Source: Thermodesulfobacteriota bacterium (GTDB taxonomy: Bacteria; Desulfobacterota; QYQD01). From it: 5,512 nucleotides of DNA. Both the position numbers and the translations under genes were made by a program. The notes beneath the pieces are model-generated. The model saw nothing but the letters and a program-made list of their open reading frames with translations, was not told the origin of the DNA and did no database searches. Of the stretch, positions 5,421-5,512 are shown in pieces. The DNA lies in the NCBI GenBank assembly GCA_030017815.1, contig JASEGX010000161.1, positions 1-5,512 of the forward strand, written 5' to 3'. The first letter of the stretch is position 1. Every line of letters starts with the position of its first letter.

Positions 5421-5512
5421 GTTTTTACCAGCCGTAAAACGGCCTTCAATCAAAACGCTTGGTAACGTTCAAAAGTGTTTACATGGTCTAAAAATTGATT
5501 AAATCACGATCT
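5421..5512. other. Noncoding right edge
   Basis: Minus-strand frames reading in from the right edge hit stops within a few codons, and I see no recognisable coding sequence on plus. A small GCCGT/ACGGC hairpin occurs at 5431-5443. No confident promoter for a rightward gene is visible. Together with 5253-5420 it makes a 260-nt noncoding stretch upstream of acsV. Confidence 0.55.

Overview
The window reads as a bacterial chromosome of roughly balanced base composition. It probably comes from an anaerobe that uses the Wood-Ljungdahl (CODH/acetyl-CoA synthase) pathway. The best guess is a Desulfobacterota-type (deltaproteobacterial) genome: a RACo-like corrinoid activator sits next to a CooC/AcsF nickel-insertion ATPase, gatB is followed by mtnA, and the intergenic repeats are of kinds common in such genomes. 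The lineage is inference; no rRNA or other decisive marker is present.

Left half, plus strand: the 3' end of gatB (amidotransferase subunit B) is followed after 10 nt by mtnA (methylthioribose-1-phosphate isomerase). A 143-nt gap with a long imperfect inverted repeat separates it from ilvE (branched-chain aminotransferase, true start ATG at 1328). These are housekeeping genes for tRNA charging, methionine salvage and branched-chain amino acid metabolism.

Middle, 2261-2584: a 324-nt stretch lies between the stop codons of two convergent genes (ilvE on plus, cooC on minus). It is a repeat island. It holds six degenerate 7-bp units, the first 37 or so codons of a four-helix-bundle (23S rRNA intervening-sequence type) gene, and a 118-bp MITE-like element that cuts that gene off. 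The element has 18-bp terminal inverted repeats and two internal hairpins. A 15-bp inverted repeat (14/15 identical) starts exactly at each of the two stop codons and so bounds the island.

Right half, minus strand: a two-gene operon runs acsV-like (639 aa; N-terminal [2Fe-2S] ferredoxin domain plus C-terminal ASKHA ATPase domain) then cooC/acsF-like (252 aa P-loop ATPase with a CxC motif), overlapping by 8 nt. Near-consensus -35 and -10 boxes lie just upstream of acsV, and further upstream is a strong hairpin (5378-5420) that probably insulates the operon. Together the two products would keep CODH/ACS active: one puts nickel into the C-cluster or A-cluster, the other re-reduces the inactive Co(II) corrinoid of the iron-sulfur protein. 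The CODH/ACS structural genes themselves are not in the window.

I found no convincing unknown multi-gene system. The features most worth a second look are the repeat island and the acsV-cooC pair with its own promoter.
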